A stretch of DNA of 64,000 nucleotides from an uncultured Verrucomicrobiota bacterium (GTDB lineage: Bacteria > Verrucomicrobiota > Kiritimatiellia > CAIVKH01). This document shows positions 1 to 7,988 of this stretch, one piece after another; the stretch's first letter is position 1, and each line of letters starts with the position of its first letter. The notes under the pieces are model-generated. The model did not search any database. It had not been told where the DNA came from and worked only from the letters and a program-made list of their open reading frames with translations. The position numbers and the translations under genes were made by a program. Location of the stretch: NCBI GenBank assembly GCA_937996795.1, contig CALKUH010000022.1:178587-242586 (forward strand). The letters run 5' to 3'.

Positions 1-58
1 ACTGTCTGCCCGACGATGCGAGTGTCGAGCTGAACCCCAACCCTGTAGCAGGTGTTCC

Positions 59-799
59 ATGGATAACATTGTGATGATCCTTTCCGCCGTCGCCAGCCTC
101 ATCAGCGCCGTCGTGCTGATCCTCGTGCTGGGCAAGTTGGGCAAGGTCGCCGCCGCCGCTGAAAAAGCCACCGCCAAGTCGGGCGGTGCCGGCATCTCGG
201 CGAAGGAACTCGGCGCGGAACTCGCCGGGCCGATCGACGCCGCGTTCAAGGCACACGTCCCGAACCCGGAGAAATTTGCCGCCGCCACCGCCGCCGCCAT
301 CGAACAGGCCGTCAAGAAATCCAGCGAGGGCGTGGAGGCCCTGCACAAGAACCTGCTCGCCGCGCAGTCCCAGGCCACGGACAAATGGTCGGCCAACGAG
401 AAGGCGGTCATTCAGGGCCTCGAACATGCGGCCAAGGCCGTCGAATCCGCCGCATCCAAGCTCAACGACGCCCTCGCCTCGCACACCCAGCAGCTCGACA
501 AGGTGGAATCGGGCAACCGCGACCAGCTCAAGTCCGTCCTGACCCAGCACGCCGAAAGCCTCAACAAGGCGTCCAGCGCGATCGCCGGGCAGCTCGACAA
601 AATCATGCAGCTCGAAAAGGACATCCAGCAGGTCCTGCACGTCCAGCAGGTGGTGGACGGGTCGATCAAGGCCGTTTCGAGCGCCGAGGAATTCAAGGCC
701 ACCCTCTCGGCCCTGCGCAAACATCTCGAAGCCTCCGACTCGCTCGTGCGCGAAGCAACCAAGCCGCGCACCATCCGCCTGGTCGAACAGGACAGCTGA
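59..799 (+). CDS. Membrane-anchored Ala-rich coiled-coil protein, function unknown
   Basis: I do not recognise a family. The 246-aa product begins with one hydrophobic segment (about residues 5-27, rich in V, I and L). A long Ala/Lys/Gln/Glu-rich region follows, which reads as continuous helix and probable coiled coil from about residue 85 to 235 (heptad-like stretches with many AL, KA and QL pairs). No Cys, catalytic motif or signal-peptidase site is seen, so it is probably a single-pass inner-membrane protein with a cytoplasmic rod. A structural or scaffold role is only a guess. The ATG at 59 lacks a strong Shine-Dalgarno sequence. The codon pattern matches the neighbouring high-GC genes. 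Confidence 0.7.
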   Translation: MDNIVMILSAVASLISAVVLILVLGKLGKVAAAAEKATAKSGGAGISAKELGAELAGPIDAAFKAHVPNPEKFAAATAAAIEQAVKKSSEGVEALHKNLLAAQSQATDKWSANEKAVIQGLEHAAKAVESAASKLNDALASHTQQLDKVESGNRDQLKSVLTQHAESLNKASSAIAGQLDKIMQLEKDIQQVLHVQQVVDGSIKAVSSAEEFKATLSALRKHLEASDSLVREATKPRTIRLVEQDS

Positions 800-843
800 C
801 ATCAGGCAGGACGCCGTGAGATCAGCGGTCGATCCGCCCGGAA

Positions 844-1032
844 GTTAACCGCGGATTTCACGAATTAGCGCGGATCAATTATCTGTGGTATCTGCGCCAT
901 CTGCGGTGCCATTCCGAATCACCGCAGATCACACAGATATCGCAGATGGGGAGATCTTCCTTAATCCGCGCAATCCGTTTAATCCGCGGTTCCCTCTTCT
1001 CCGTGTCTCTGTATCTCTGTGAACTCCGTGGT
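844..1032. repeat. Composite intergenic inverted-repeat element (GCGGATT type plus CTCCGTG type)
   Basis: Tandem degenerate units (TTAACCGCGGATTT, GCGCGGAT, ATCTGTGG, CATCTGCGG) are followed, after the centre ATTCCGAAT, by their complements (CACCGCAGAT, CGCAGATGG, TTAATCCGCG, TTTAATCCGCGG). The result is a long imperfect hairpin. A CTCCGTG/CTCTGTG unit block follows. The core around TATCTGCGCCATCTGCGG recurs at 19858. The element lies between convergent genes. Confidence 0.75.
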
Positions 1033-1042
1033 AAAGGGCCGA

Positions 1043-1450
1043 TCACGCCTGCGGCGGGCCCTTGGCGATGCCGACACGGAGCGGGTAGCGGATCTTGAGG
1101 TCGCCGTCGAGCAGGACCTCCACCCAGTGCGTGCCCTCGGTCAGGAACTCGACGTTCAGGAAGATTTCGACATTCGTCGCCGTCGCCTCGGGCGAGGGCA
1201 GCTTCACGGGAATGTTCTGCCCTTCCACCAACACGCTGTTTTCGTCCGGCTTCAGGATGCGGCTGCGCTGGTTGAACGTGCCCTCCCCGCTGCACCAGCG
1301 GGTGACCATGAACAGGCGCGGATAGCGCGCGGGCAGCGACTGCACCATGATCGCGTCAAAGAGCCCGATGAGGATGAACTTGCCGTTGCGCTCCTGGCGG
1401 ACATCGTCGCAGAGGATCGCGGATTGCAGGTCGGGAAGAATCGTGTTCAT
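1043..1450 (-). CDS. Conserved hypothetical protein (DUF6941-like)
   Basis: The product is 135 aa when read from the ATG at 1450. The opening MNTILPDLQSAILCDDVR and the following K-F-I-L-I-G-L-F-D resemble a small conserved family of unknown function that I believe is DUF6941; this is from memory and not checked. The protein is mostly short beta-prone segments with no signal peptide, membrane span or catalytic motif. The reading frame stays open upstream to 1582, but that extension overlaps the secreted-protein gene on the other strand and looks non-coding, so the internal ATG is preferred. Function unknown. Confidence 0.6.
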   Translation of the reverse strand: MNTILPDLQSAILCDDVRQERNGKFILIGLFDAIMVQSLPARYPRLFMVTRWCSGEGTFNQRSRILKPDENSVLVEGQNIPVKLPSPEATATNVEIFLNVEFLTEGTHWVEVLLDGDLKIRYPLRVGIAKGPPQA

Positions 1451-1526
1451 GGGCGCAGTATCGGGCATTGAATAAACAGGCCGCAAGCTTCGTCGTATGT
1501 TCAACACCGCACACGGAGGAGTCGCC

Positions 1527-1862
1527 ATGAACCGTTTGATCGGAATTGCAGCCGCGCTCGCCGCCCTCGCAGGCCCCGCCATGGCCCAGCAGTTCAGCGT
1601 GCGCTTCGGCCCGGAACCCGTCCGCGCACGCCATTACGCCGCGTGCCCCACGCCCGCGGTGGTCTATGTGCCGGTGCCCGTCGCACCGCGCGGGTACTGG
1701 ACCACGCACCCGCGCACCGTGCGCACGCCCGGCGAATGGACCTGGTCGCAGCATCTGAACGGGACATACCACAAACGCTGGACCCCGGGCCGCTATCAGA
1801 CCATCGCGCAGCCGGTGTGGGTCGACCACCCCGCGCGCGGCCATGCCCGCGCCTGGCGCTGA
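1527..1862 (+). CDS. Small secreted Pro/Tyr/Arg-rich protein
   Basis: The product is 111 aa. A GGAGGA ribosome-binding site at 1515-1520 selects the ATG at 1527 over an upstream in-frame ATG at 1497. Residues 1-20 are a clear Sec signal peptide with a likely cleavage site after AMA. The mature part is rich in Pro, Tyr, Trp, His and Arg (for example PVVYVPVPV, and Trp-rich motifs around residues 70-95). This composition is typical of small periplasmic or cell-surface proteins that carry YXXW-like repeats. No enzyme motif is seen and the function is unknown. Confidence 0.75.
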   Translation: MNRLIGIAAALAALAGPAMAQQFSVRFGPEPVRARHYAACPTPAVVYVPVPVAPRGYWTTHPRTVRTPGEWTWSQHLNGTYHKRWTPGRYQTIAQPVWVDHPARGHARAWR

Positions 1863-1913
1863 GGCGGCCACCCGCCGCTTGTCGCGCGACGCGATCGCCG
1901 ATAAGATGGCGCC

Positions 1914-4900
1914 ATGTCCCAAGCGGAGAAGCCCCTGCCCCGCGCCTGGCTCTTCCGGGTCGCCATCGGCGCAACGCTGATCGCCGGTGGCGCACTCACC
2001 GCATGGCGTCTCCTTGAAGCAGACCGGCGCATCCGGGCGGACCTGCTCCAACGCGCCACCCTCGTCTCGTGGGCGCTGCGCAGCGACCACGTCACGAAAC
2101 TGGCGGGCCAGGTGTCCGATCAGGGCACGCTCCGCTATGAGCGCATCAAGGCGCAATTGGAGCTGACGCGCGGACTGCTCCCGGACTGCCGATTCCTCTA
2201 TCTCCTGCGCCGCTCACCGGACGGCCAGATCCGATTCCTTGTCGATTCGGAACCCAGCACGTCGGAGGATTTCTCCCCGCCGGGCCAGCATTACGCGGAA
2301 GCCGGCGCGCCGTTTCACGAAGCGTTCCTCAAGGCACACGCGCAAACTGTTGGCCCGTTCAATGACCGCTGGGGCACCTGGGTGACGGCGCTGGTCCCGC
2401 TGTATCACCCGGCGGATGATCGACTGGTCGCCGTGCTCGGGATGGACATGGATGCGCAGCGCTGGCGGATGCACATCCTGCGCGCGGCCGCGCCAATCCC
2501 GGTGTTTACCCTCCTTTTCCTGGCGCTCCTGGTGTGGGCGCGCCGGCGGATGCTTCCGCGCACGGGTCCTGTGTGGCAGCGCGCGGACGTGCGCCTCGCC
2601 GCCGGCTTGGGCCTGCTGGCCACGGCCCTCGCGGTGTACCTCGTCCGCGATGGCGAGCAGCGCCGGAACCGCGAACAGTTCCACGCCAGGGCCGCGCTGC
2701 AGTCGAGCCTGCTGCAACAGTTCCTGTTCCGCATCGGCGACAACTACCTGGAAAGCGTGGCGCGCTTCATGGCCAGCAGCGACTTTGTCACGCGGGAGGA
2801 ATTCCAGGAATTCACCCAATTCCTCCTCACCCGCCCGTACGCGCGCCACTGGGGCTGGGTGCCCCTCGTGCGCGATGACTATCGCGACCAGTTCGAGCGG
2901 GACGTGCAGGGCGGCGGCGCGCCCGACTTCTTCATCTGGGAACCAGGGCCGGGCGGCGAACGCGTGCCCGCGCAACGGCGCGACGCGTATTATCCCTTCT
3001 GCTACCTGGCTCCGCCCGACGCCTTCACCAACCTCCTCGGCTTCGACCAGAACGCCGACCCCCCGCGGCGCGATGCGCTGATGCGGGCGCTCCGTTCGCA
3101 TACGGCTGAAGCCACGGACCCCGTGCAGGTGGCCACGCCGGACGGCCCGCTGGAATCCATCGTCGTCTACCGCGCCGTCGCCCTTCAGGATCGGCAGGAA
3201 ACCATCGGCTTCGTCTCTGTCGCGCTCATGCCCGATGTGCTGTTGCTGCGCGCGCTCAGCCGGGAGTCGACGAAATCAGAAACCGCCACCGAGGTGGACC
3301 TCTACCAGGTGAACCCGGACGGCACGCTGCGTTTCCTCACCTCCAACCACGACGAGTCCATCGCCGGCCACCAGCACATACAACGCTTCAGCGACTCGAT
3401 CGATCCGGGCCTGCTCATCGCGCCGGCGTACGCCTTCGGAAAAGTCTACGCGCTGGCCTCCCGGCCGGATCCCGACTACACGGGATGGTATCCGCCCGTT
3501 CACATCCGCCGCACCCTGCTGGGCGGCCTCCTCCTCACGGGTCTCCTGACCGCGCTCGTGGCCGCGCTGGGCAGTCGGCGGACGGCGCTGGAGCGATTGG
3601 TGGCGGAGCGAACCGCCGAACTGCGCGCGAGCGAAACCAGCTACCACGGCCTCTTCAACTCCATCCGGCAGGCCATCTATATCCAGGACGCCGAGGGCCG
3701 GTTCCTCGACGTGAACGAAGGCGCGGTCGCGATGTATGGCTACGCCCGCGCCGATTTTATCGGCCGACGCCCCGACTTCCTCTCGGCGGAGGGCCTCAAC
3801 GACCTGGCCGCCCTGCGCGCCGCCCACGAACGCGCGTGGGCCGGGGAAACCCAGCACTTCGAATTCTGGGGGCGGAGGAGCAGCGGCGAAATCTTCCCCA
3901 AGGACGTTTCGCTCTACAAAGGCTCCTACTTCGGGCAGGACGTGATCATCGCCGTCGCCTCCGACATTTCGGAACGGAAGAAGGCCGAGCAAGACAGAAC
4001 GAAGCTGCAGGAGCAACTCCAGCAGTCTCAAAAAATGGAGTCCATCGGCCGCCTCGCCGGCGGGGTCGCGCACGATTTCAACAACATGTTGCAGGCCATC
4101 CTCGGCAACACGACCCTCGCCCTTGAAGAAGCGCCCACGGGACCCCTTGCCGAATACCTGCAGGAAATCAAACGCTCCACCGAGCGATCCGCGGCCCTCA
4201 CGCGCCAGTTGCTCGCCTTCGCCAGCCGCCAGCCGGTGACGCCCCGCGTCATCGACATGAACGACGCCATCTCCGGCATGCTGAAAATGCTGCGCCGCCT
4301 CATCGGCGAGGACATCCAGTTGCAGTGGATTCCCGGTTCCTCCACCTGGCCGGTCAAGGTGGACCCCACGCAGCTCGACCAGATCCTCGCGAACCTCACC
4401 GTCAACGCGCGCGACGCCATCGCCGGCGCCGGCTCCATCACCATCAAGACCCTGAACCTCAGCGCCTCCGACGGCCTTGCCCGCAGCATCTATGCCGGCT
4501 GCCCCGACGGCGACTTCGCCCTGCTGATCGTCAGCGACACCGGGCGCGGGATGGACGAGGGCACGCTGGCCCACATTTTCGAGCCCTTCTACACCACCAA
4601 GGCGGACGGCAAAGGCATCGGCCTCGGCCTCGCGACGGTTTTCGGCATCGTCAAACAGAACAACGGGTTCATCGATGTGAAGAGCGCGCCCGGCCAGGGC
4701 GCCGTCTTCACCATCGGGCTGCCCCGCACGCCGCTGCCGATCCCGGACGAAACGCCGGCGGCGCCCCCCGCCAACGTATGGCAGGGTTCCGAGACGATCC
4801 TGCTCGTGGAGGACGAGGAGGCGGTGCTTCGGTTCGGAGCGGAATCACTTCGCCGCATGGGCTACCAGGTGCTGGCCGCGCCCCGCCCCGACATCGCTCT

Positions 4901-5153
4901 CGAAATGGCAAAACAGCACACGGCCCCGATCGACCTGCTGATCACCGACGTCGTGCTGCCCGGCATGAACGGACGCGAACTGTCGGAAGCCCTGACCGCG
5001 CTGCGCCCCGGCCTGAAATGCCTCTTCGTGTCCGGCTACACCGCCGACATCATCGCCACCCGCGGCATCCTCGACGAACACGTCCACTTCATCCAAAAAC
5101 CCTTCAGCCTCGAAACCCTCGCCACCCACATCCGCGCCCTGCTGGACGCGTGA
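1914..5153 (+). CDS. Hybrid sensor histidine kinase with CHASE, PAS and receiver domains
   Basis: A 1079-aa membrane phosphorelay protein. Hydrophobic spans lie near residues 13-32, 190-208, 228-245 and 531-552. The periplasmic region between spans 3 and 4 (about 247-525) looks like a CHASE ligand-sensing domain. A PAS domain follows (about 575-690), then a short coiled coil and the phospho-acceptor box GVAHDFNN (His near residue 719). The ATPase domain has an N box and the glycine-rich boxes DTGRGMD and GKGIGLGLAT. A C-terminal receiver (about 960-1077) has Asp 1012 in LLITDVVLPGMNG and a Lys in the QKPF motif. The signal and output regulator are not evident; no separate response regulator lies next to it. 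Confidence 0.93.
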   Translation: MSQAEKPLPRAWLFRVAIGATLIAGGALTAWRLLEADRRIRADLLQRATLVSWALRSDHVTKLAGQVSDQGTLRYERIKAQLELTRGLLPDCRFLYLLRRSPDGQIRFLVDSEPSTSEDFSPPGQHYAEAGAPFHEAFLKAHAQTVGPFNDRWGTWVTALVPLYHPADDRLVAVLGMDMDAQRWRMHILRAAAPIPVFTLLFLALLVWARRRMLPRTGPVWQRADVRLAAGLGLLATALAVYLVRDGEQRRNREQFHARAALQSSLLQQFLFRIGDNYLESVARFMASSDFVTREEFQEFTQFLLTRPYARHWGWVPLVRDDYRDQFERDVQGGGAPDFFIWEPGPGGERVPAQRRDAYYPFCYLAPPDAFTNLLGFDQNADPPRRDALMRALRSHTAEATDPVQVATPDGPLESIVVYRAVALQDRQETIGFVSVALMPDVLLLRALSRESTKSETATEVDLYQVNPDGTLRFLTSNHDESIAGHQHIQRFSDSIDPGLLIAPAYAFGKVYALASRPDPDYTGWYPPVHIRRTLLGGLLLTGLLTALVAALGSRRTALERLVAERTAELRASETSYHGLFNSIRQAIYIQDAEGRFLDVNEGAVAMYGYARADFIGRRPDFLSAEGLNDLAALRAAHERAWAGETQHFEFWGRRSSGEIFPKDVSLYKGSYFGQDVIIAVASDISERKKAEQDRTKLQEQLQQSQKMESIGRLAGGVAHDFNNMLQAILGNTTLALEEAPTGPLAEYLQEIKRSTERSAALTRQLLAFASRQPVTPRVIDMNDAISGMLKMLRRLIGEDIQLQWIPGSSTWPVKVDPTQLDQILANLTVNARDAIAGAGSITIKTLNLSASDGLARSIYAGCPDGDFALLIVSDTGRGMDEGTLAHIFEPFYTTKADGKGIGLGLATVFGIVKQNNGFIDVKSAPGQGAVFTIGLPRTPLPIPDETPAAPPANVWQGSETILLVEDEEAVLRFGAESLRRMGYQVLAAPRPDIALEMAKQHTAPIDLLITDVVLPGMNGRELSEALTALRPGLKCLFVSGYTADIIATRGILDEHVHFIQKPFSLETLATHIRALLDA

Positions 5154-5178
5154 CGCCCTGTAAACAAGAGGATTGATT

Positions 5179-5254
5179 TGGTGGGCCCGGAGGGATTTGA
5201 ACCCCCAACCAAGGGATTATGAGTCCCCTGCTCTGACCGTTGAGCTACGGGCCC
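5179..5254 (-). tRNA. tRNA with CAU anticodon (Ile2-type favoured over elongator Met)
   Basis: The cloverleaf reads on the minus strand. The acceptor stem GGGCCCG (complement of 5248-5254) pairs with CGGGCCC (complement of 5183-5189). The discriminator base is A at 5182, and the CCA end is encoded at 5179-5181. The anticodon loop is CTCATAA, so the anticodon is CAU. The D-arm and variable loop (AGCAGG at the anticodon-stem foot, TTGGT after the stem) resemble the lysidine-modified Ile2 tRNA of E. coli (ileX) more than its elongator Met tRNA, but similarity by eye cannot settle this. The gene stands alone. Confidence 0.93.
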
Positions 5255-5310
5255 CCAATAAATAGGCTCGAGCACCATACGCTCAACGATCCTCGCAGGG
5301 AACCCTGCTT

Positions 5311-5347
5311 CCGCCTTCGTCCCGCACGCGGGACTACGACGGACAGG
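5311..5347. repeat. Small palindromic repeat
   Basis: GTCCCGC (5319-5325) and GCGGGAC (5328-5334) form a perfect stem, and the flanks CCTTCGT and ACGACGG extend it imperfectly. It directly abuts the broken tRNA copy. Confidence 0.6.
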
Positions 5348-5368
5348 CTGACCGTTGAGGTACGGGCC
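5348..5368 (-). pseudogene. Truncated tRNA 5' end (duplicate of the adjacent CAU tRNA)
   Basis: Positions 5348-5368 match the 5' end of the tRNA at 5179-5254 (acceptor 5' strand through D-arm) with one mismatch over 21 bases. The match stops abruptly at the palindrome to its left, and no anticodon or T arm follows. This is a duplicated tRNA fragment, as left by tandem duplication or integration at a tRNA end. Confidence 0.65.
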
Positions 5369-5392
5369 AAGAACAGGCAGACGGTAAAAAAT

Positions 5393-5854
5393 TCAACGCT
5401 TCACGTCCATCCGCATCAGTGTGCGGCGGGTGTCGGTGAAGCCTTCGCGCGCGTAGAGGGATTTGGCGCGGCGGTTGTAGGACTCGACTTCGAGGAACAG
5501 GCGGCGCGCGCCGAGGCGGCGGGCCTCGCGCCGCACGAGGGCCAGCGTGCGGCGGCCGATGCCGGCGCCGCGGTGGTCCGGGGATACGAACAACTCGTCC
5601 ACCACCGAAACCAGGCCACCGTATTCAATGCTCCAGCCGTGCGCCAGCACGACGTATCCGCAGGGGGTGTCGCCCGCCTTGATCATCCATGCCGCCCCAC
5701 GCCGGGGATCCGCGAGCAATTGGCGGAACACGCGGCCCTGCACGCGGTCGGAAAAGCGGTAGCCGAAATGCGCATAAAACGCGCGGACCAACGGCGCGAT
5801 CTGCGGCCAGTCGTTCGGCATCAACGGTTGCAAACTCACGCGAAGAGCGGTCAT
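5393..5854 (-). CDS. GNAT-family N-acetyltransferase
   Basis: A 153-aa single-domain GNAT protein, of usual family length. It shows the central strand VVDELFV and the pyrophosphate-binding loop RGAGIGRR, then LFLEVESYNRRAKSLY with the conserved Asn and Tyr of motif B. It should transfer an acetyl group from acetyl-CoA to an amine; the substrate (small amine or peptide) cannot be read from the sequence. The ATG at 5854 lies directly beside the inverted-repeat element 5856-6022, so little room is left for its own promoter. It may be transcribed with the M23 gene across the element. Confidence 0.88.
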   Translation of the reverse strand: MTALRVSLQPLMPNDWPQIAPLVRAFYAHFGYRFSDRVQGRVFRQLLADPRRGAAWMIKAGDTPCGYVVLAHGWSIEYGGLVSVVDELFVSPDHRGAGIGRRTLALVRREARRLGARRLFLEVESYNRRAKSLYAREGFTDTRRTLMRMDVKR

Positions 5855-5855
5855 T

Positions 5856-6022
5856 TTTTAACCACGAATGGACACGAATTTACACAAATTCACGGACATA
5901 CAGGCGATCTGACGCGCCCAGCGGGCGCGTCTACAGCAGGAAAATGCCATACTTGCGGGGCGGCCTGTTTTTCCACCTCCCCATTGGGGTTGATTCGTGT
6001 TCATTCGTGGTTGGTTTTCTTC
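5856..6022. repeat. Intergenic inverted-repeat element (ACCACGAATGGACACGAAT type) with a nested hairpin
   Basis: The left arm TTAACCACGAATGGACACG and the right arm ATTCGTGTTCATTCGTGG are inverted copies around about 110 bp. A second, unrelated hairpin sits at 5911-5936 inside it. The right arm encodes the last residues (KKTNHE) and the stop codon of the M23 gene. Confidence 0.75.
5911..5936. repeat. Partial copy of the AGC-loop palindromic element
   Basis: GACGCGCCC, loop AGC, GGGCGCGTC, then TACAG. It shares the AGC loop and CTACAG end with the elements at 57626-57672 and 58266-58323. Confidence 0.65.
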
Positions 6023-6651
6023 AACCCGCGTTGGAGTAATTGGAGGGGGTCATACGCACCGCCGTCCGGCGTGAGCACCTCGAAGTGCAGGTGCGGCGCG
6101 ATGGCCATCCAGGCTCGGGCGTCGGCGATACGGCTCGTCTGGCCGAGGACGCCGAGTCGCGTTCCGGCCTGAACCGTGGAATTCGTCGAAACGTCCACGG
6201 AGGCCAGGTGCGCGTACAGGGTAAAGCACGCGAAGGCGGCGTCCGGCCACTCATGTTGCACGACGACAAACAGGCCGAAGTCCGAAGCGTCTTCGCTCGC
6301 ATTGACCTCCACCACCCGGCCGTGCGACACGGCGAACACGGTGTCCTCCGGAACCCACGCGGGCTCCGCGCTGGGATATTCGCGGCCCGTCGCACAGTCG
6401 GAAAACAGCACGGTCACGGTGTGGCCCGAGGGTGTTGCGCGAACCGGGGCGATGTCCACGCCGCGGTGGAAGCGCTTGCCGCAGTCGCGTGTCCAGCCGG
6501 GTTTCCCATACTCCGGATTCACACGGGTGCGCGCGACGTAGCGCTCCGGATGCGAGAAGAGGAGGCGCGATTCCGTCGGCCAGGCCAGTGCGGGCACCGC
6601 CTCCGGCAGGTCATCGAACCGCGTCACCCCCGCTCGTCGCATCGCCAACAT
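6001..6651 (-). CDS. M23-family metallopeptidase (LytM/lysostaphin-like)
   Basis: The product is 216 aa. It carries the zinc-binding signatures of M23 endopeptidases: HRGVDIA (His and Asp ligands, about residue 62) and HLHFEV (about residue 189), with the Gly-rich barrel between them. No signal peptide is obvious at the ATG chosen (6651; another in frame at 6642), so the start or the export route is uncertain. The family cleaves peptide cross-links in peptidoglycan or acts as a regulator of amidases. The last residues and the stop lie in the repeat arm at 5995-6022, so the element has reshaped the C-terminus. It is probably co-directional with the redoxin and ssb genes upstream. Confidence 0.85.
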   Translation of the reverse strand: MLAMRRAGVTRFDDLPEAVPALAWPTESRLLFSHPERYVARTRVNPEYGKPGWTRDCGKRFHRGVDIAPVRATPSGHTVTVLFSDCATGREYPSAEPAWVPEDTVFAVSHGRVVEVNASEDASDFGLFVVVQHEWPDAAFACFTLYAHLASVDVSTNSTVQAGTRLGVLGQTSRIADARAWMAIAPHLHFEVLTPDGGAYDPLQLLQRGLKKTNHE

Positions 6652-6749
6652 GCGGCGAGCCTAGCCCGCACCTTGCATCGTGCGCAAGCGCATGCTGGAC
6701 GCAACCAGGACGACTCCGATCAAAGCAACGGAATAGGAGAAGGCATTTA

Positions 6750-6846
6750 CCACGGAGTGCACGGAGACACGGAGGAGGCTTGGATTCGATTGGTCCTCGA
6801 TCCGCTTCTCAGTGAACTCCGTGTTCTCCAGCGAAGCGGGTGGTGA
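6750..6846. repeat. Intergenic inverted-repeat element (CACGGAG type)
   Basis: The left arm CCACGGAGTGCACGGAGACA and the right arm (AACTCCGTGTTCTCC, then AGCGAAGCGGGTGGT) are inverted. The right end matches the left end of the element at 15846. It sits just after the redoxin stop codon. Confidence 0.75.
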
Positions 6847-6852
6847 ACCTCC

Positions 6853-7434
6853 TCACACGCTGGCGACAGCCTGCGCCTCGGCGAGCAGCGCGGGGAAGTC
6901 GGGGCGATCCCACGGGTGGCTGTGGACGAAGCGGGCGCGAATCCAACCGCGATCCACCACGAATACACCCGGCATCTGCATCGGGTCCCCGCGCGGGATG
7001 CCCATGGCATGACGGTCGTGGATGCAGGCCTCCAAGCCGCGCTTCCACAAATCGGCGCTCAACAATTCGCGCATCGTGACGCGCCGCAACCCGAACGCCT
7101 CGTAAAGCGAACGATCCGGGTCGCTGAACCGCGCCACATCGTCCAGCCCGTACAACCGGAACACCAGTTCGGCCTGCCGGTCGCTCGCCATGTGGACCAG
7201 CGCAATTTTTACGCCCGCCTTTTCGATCGCCGCGCGATGCTCGCGCAAGTCACCCAGCATCTGGCGGCAGAACACACAGCCGAGATGCCGAAGGAACACC
7301 ACGAGGGTGGGATGTGTCGCCGTCAGTTCCAGCAGCGAGTGTTTCCCCGCGTCGCCCAGGTGAGCCATCAGGAGCTGCACCGAACCGGGCAGGTTTTCGG
7401 GCAGTGCGAAGCGCGTTGCGGATAATGTATTCAC
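6853..7434 (-). CDS. Redoxin / peroxiredoxin-like (AhpC/TSA superfamily, SelL-like)
   Basis: A thioredoxin-fold protein of about 193 aa. The motif FLRHLGCVFCRQ (CxxC) ends the first strand, where peroxiredoxin-like and SelL/PRXL2-like redoxins carry their active-site Cys pair (or selenocysteine pair in SelL). Residues DPDRSLYEAFGL and GVFVVDRG fit the family core. It probably reduces peroxides or disulfides in the cytoplasm. GTG at 7434 is chosen because similarity begins there; an upstream GTG at 7494 is possible. It lies just downstream of ssb on the same strand and may be co-transcribed. Confidence 0.8.
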   Translation of the reverse strand: MNTLSATRFALPENLPGSVQLLMAHLGDAGKHSLLELTATHPTLVVFLRHLGCVFCRQMLGDLREHRAAIEKAGVKIALVHMASDRQAELVFRLYGLDDVARFSDPDRSLYEAFGLRRVTMRELLSADLWKRGLEACIHDRHAMGIPRGDPMQMPGVFVVDRGWIRARFVHSHPWDRPDFPALLAEAQAVASV

Positions 7435-7508
7435 AACCCGACATCGCACCACCCGGCCAAACCTTACACGGGGCGCCGCGGTGGGCCCACGCACCCGGAC
7501 CCATCCGG

Positions 7509-7910
7509 CTAGTCCTCCACACGACGGGGGGGGGCGCGCCGCGGCGATTCTTCCGCGTCACCGCCGCCACCGCCGCCGCCCGGCTTGCCGAGGAACTGGA
7601 CGCGGAGGGCCGTGACCTTCAGGCGATTCCGGTTGTCGCCATTCTTGTCCTTCCACTGCTCAAAATGCAGCCTGCCCTCGAGCAGGATGGGCGATCCCTT
7701 CTTGAGGTATTCGCCGCAGTTCTCGGCCTGCTTTTCCCACGCGACCACGTCGACGAAGCAGGTGCTCTCCTCCGACTTGCCGTTGCTTCCGCGATAGCTC
7801 TCGTTCACCGCGAGGCCCATTTCGGCCACCGCCACGCCGGCGGAGGTTTTACGCAGGACGGGATCCCGGGTGAGGTTGCCCGCCAGCAGCACTTTGTTCA
7901 TGCGCACCAT
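7509..7910 (-). CDS. ssb: Single-stranded DNA-binding protein
   Basis: The product is 133 aa. The OB-fold is typical of SSB (MNKVLLAGNLTRDPVLR at the start, then FVDVVAWEKQAE, KKGSPILLEGRL, and VTALRVQFLG near residue 108). It protects ssDNA in replication and repair. A strong AAAGGAG site upstream fixes the ATG at 7910. The C-terminal tail is short, begins with a run of seven Gly, and ends RRAPPRRVED. The usual acidic tip ending in IPF, through which SSB recruits partners, is absent. It may be a paralogue of the main SSB. Confidence 0.93.
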   Translation of the reverse strand: MVRMNKVLLAGNLTRDPVLRKTSAGVAVAEMGLAVNESYRGSNGKSEESTCFVDVVAWEKQAENCGEYLKKGSPILLEGRLHFEQWKDKNGDNRNRLKVTALRVQFLGKPGGGGGGGDAEESPRRAPPRRVED

Positions 7911-7988
7911 GTTCGTTCTCCTTTGCTTGTGTGTTGTGAATCCGGCTATCCGCCGGAAAGTGGATGGCCGTGCTTTCGCGCCCATCAA

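Noticed and set aside
5320..5368. A second tRNA gene
   Set aside because: Only the acceptor 5' strand and D-arm are present; no anticodon or T arm.
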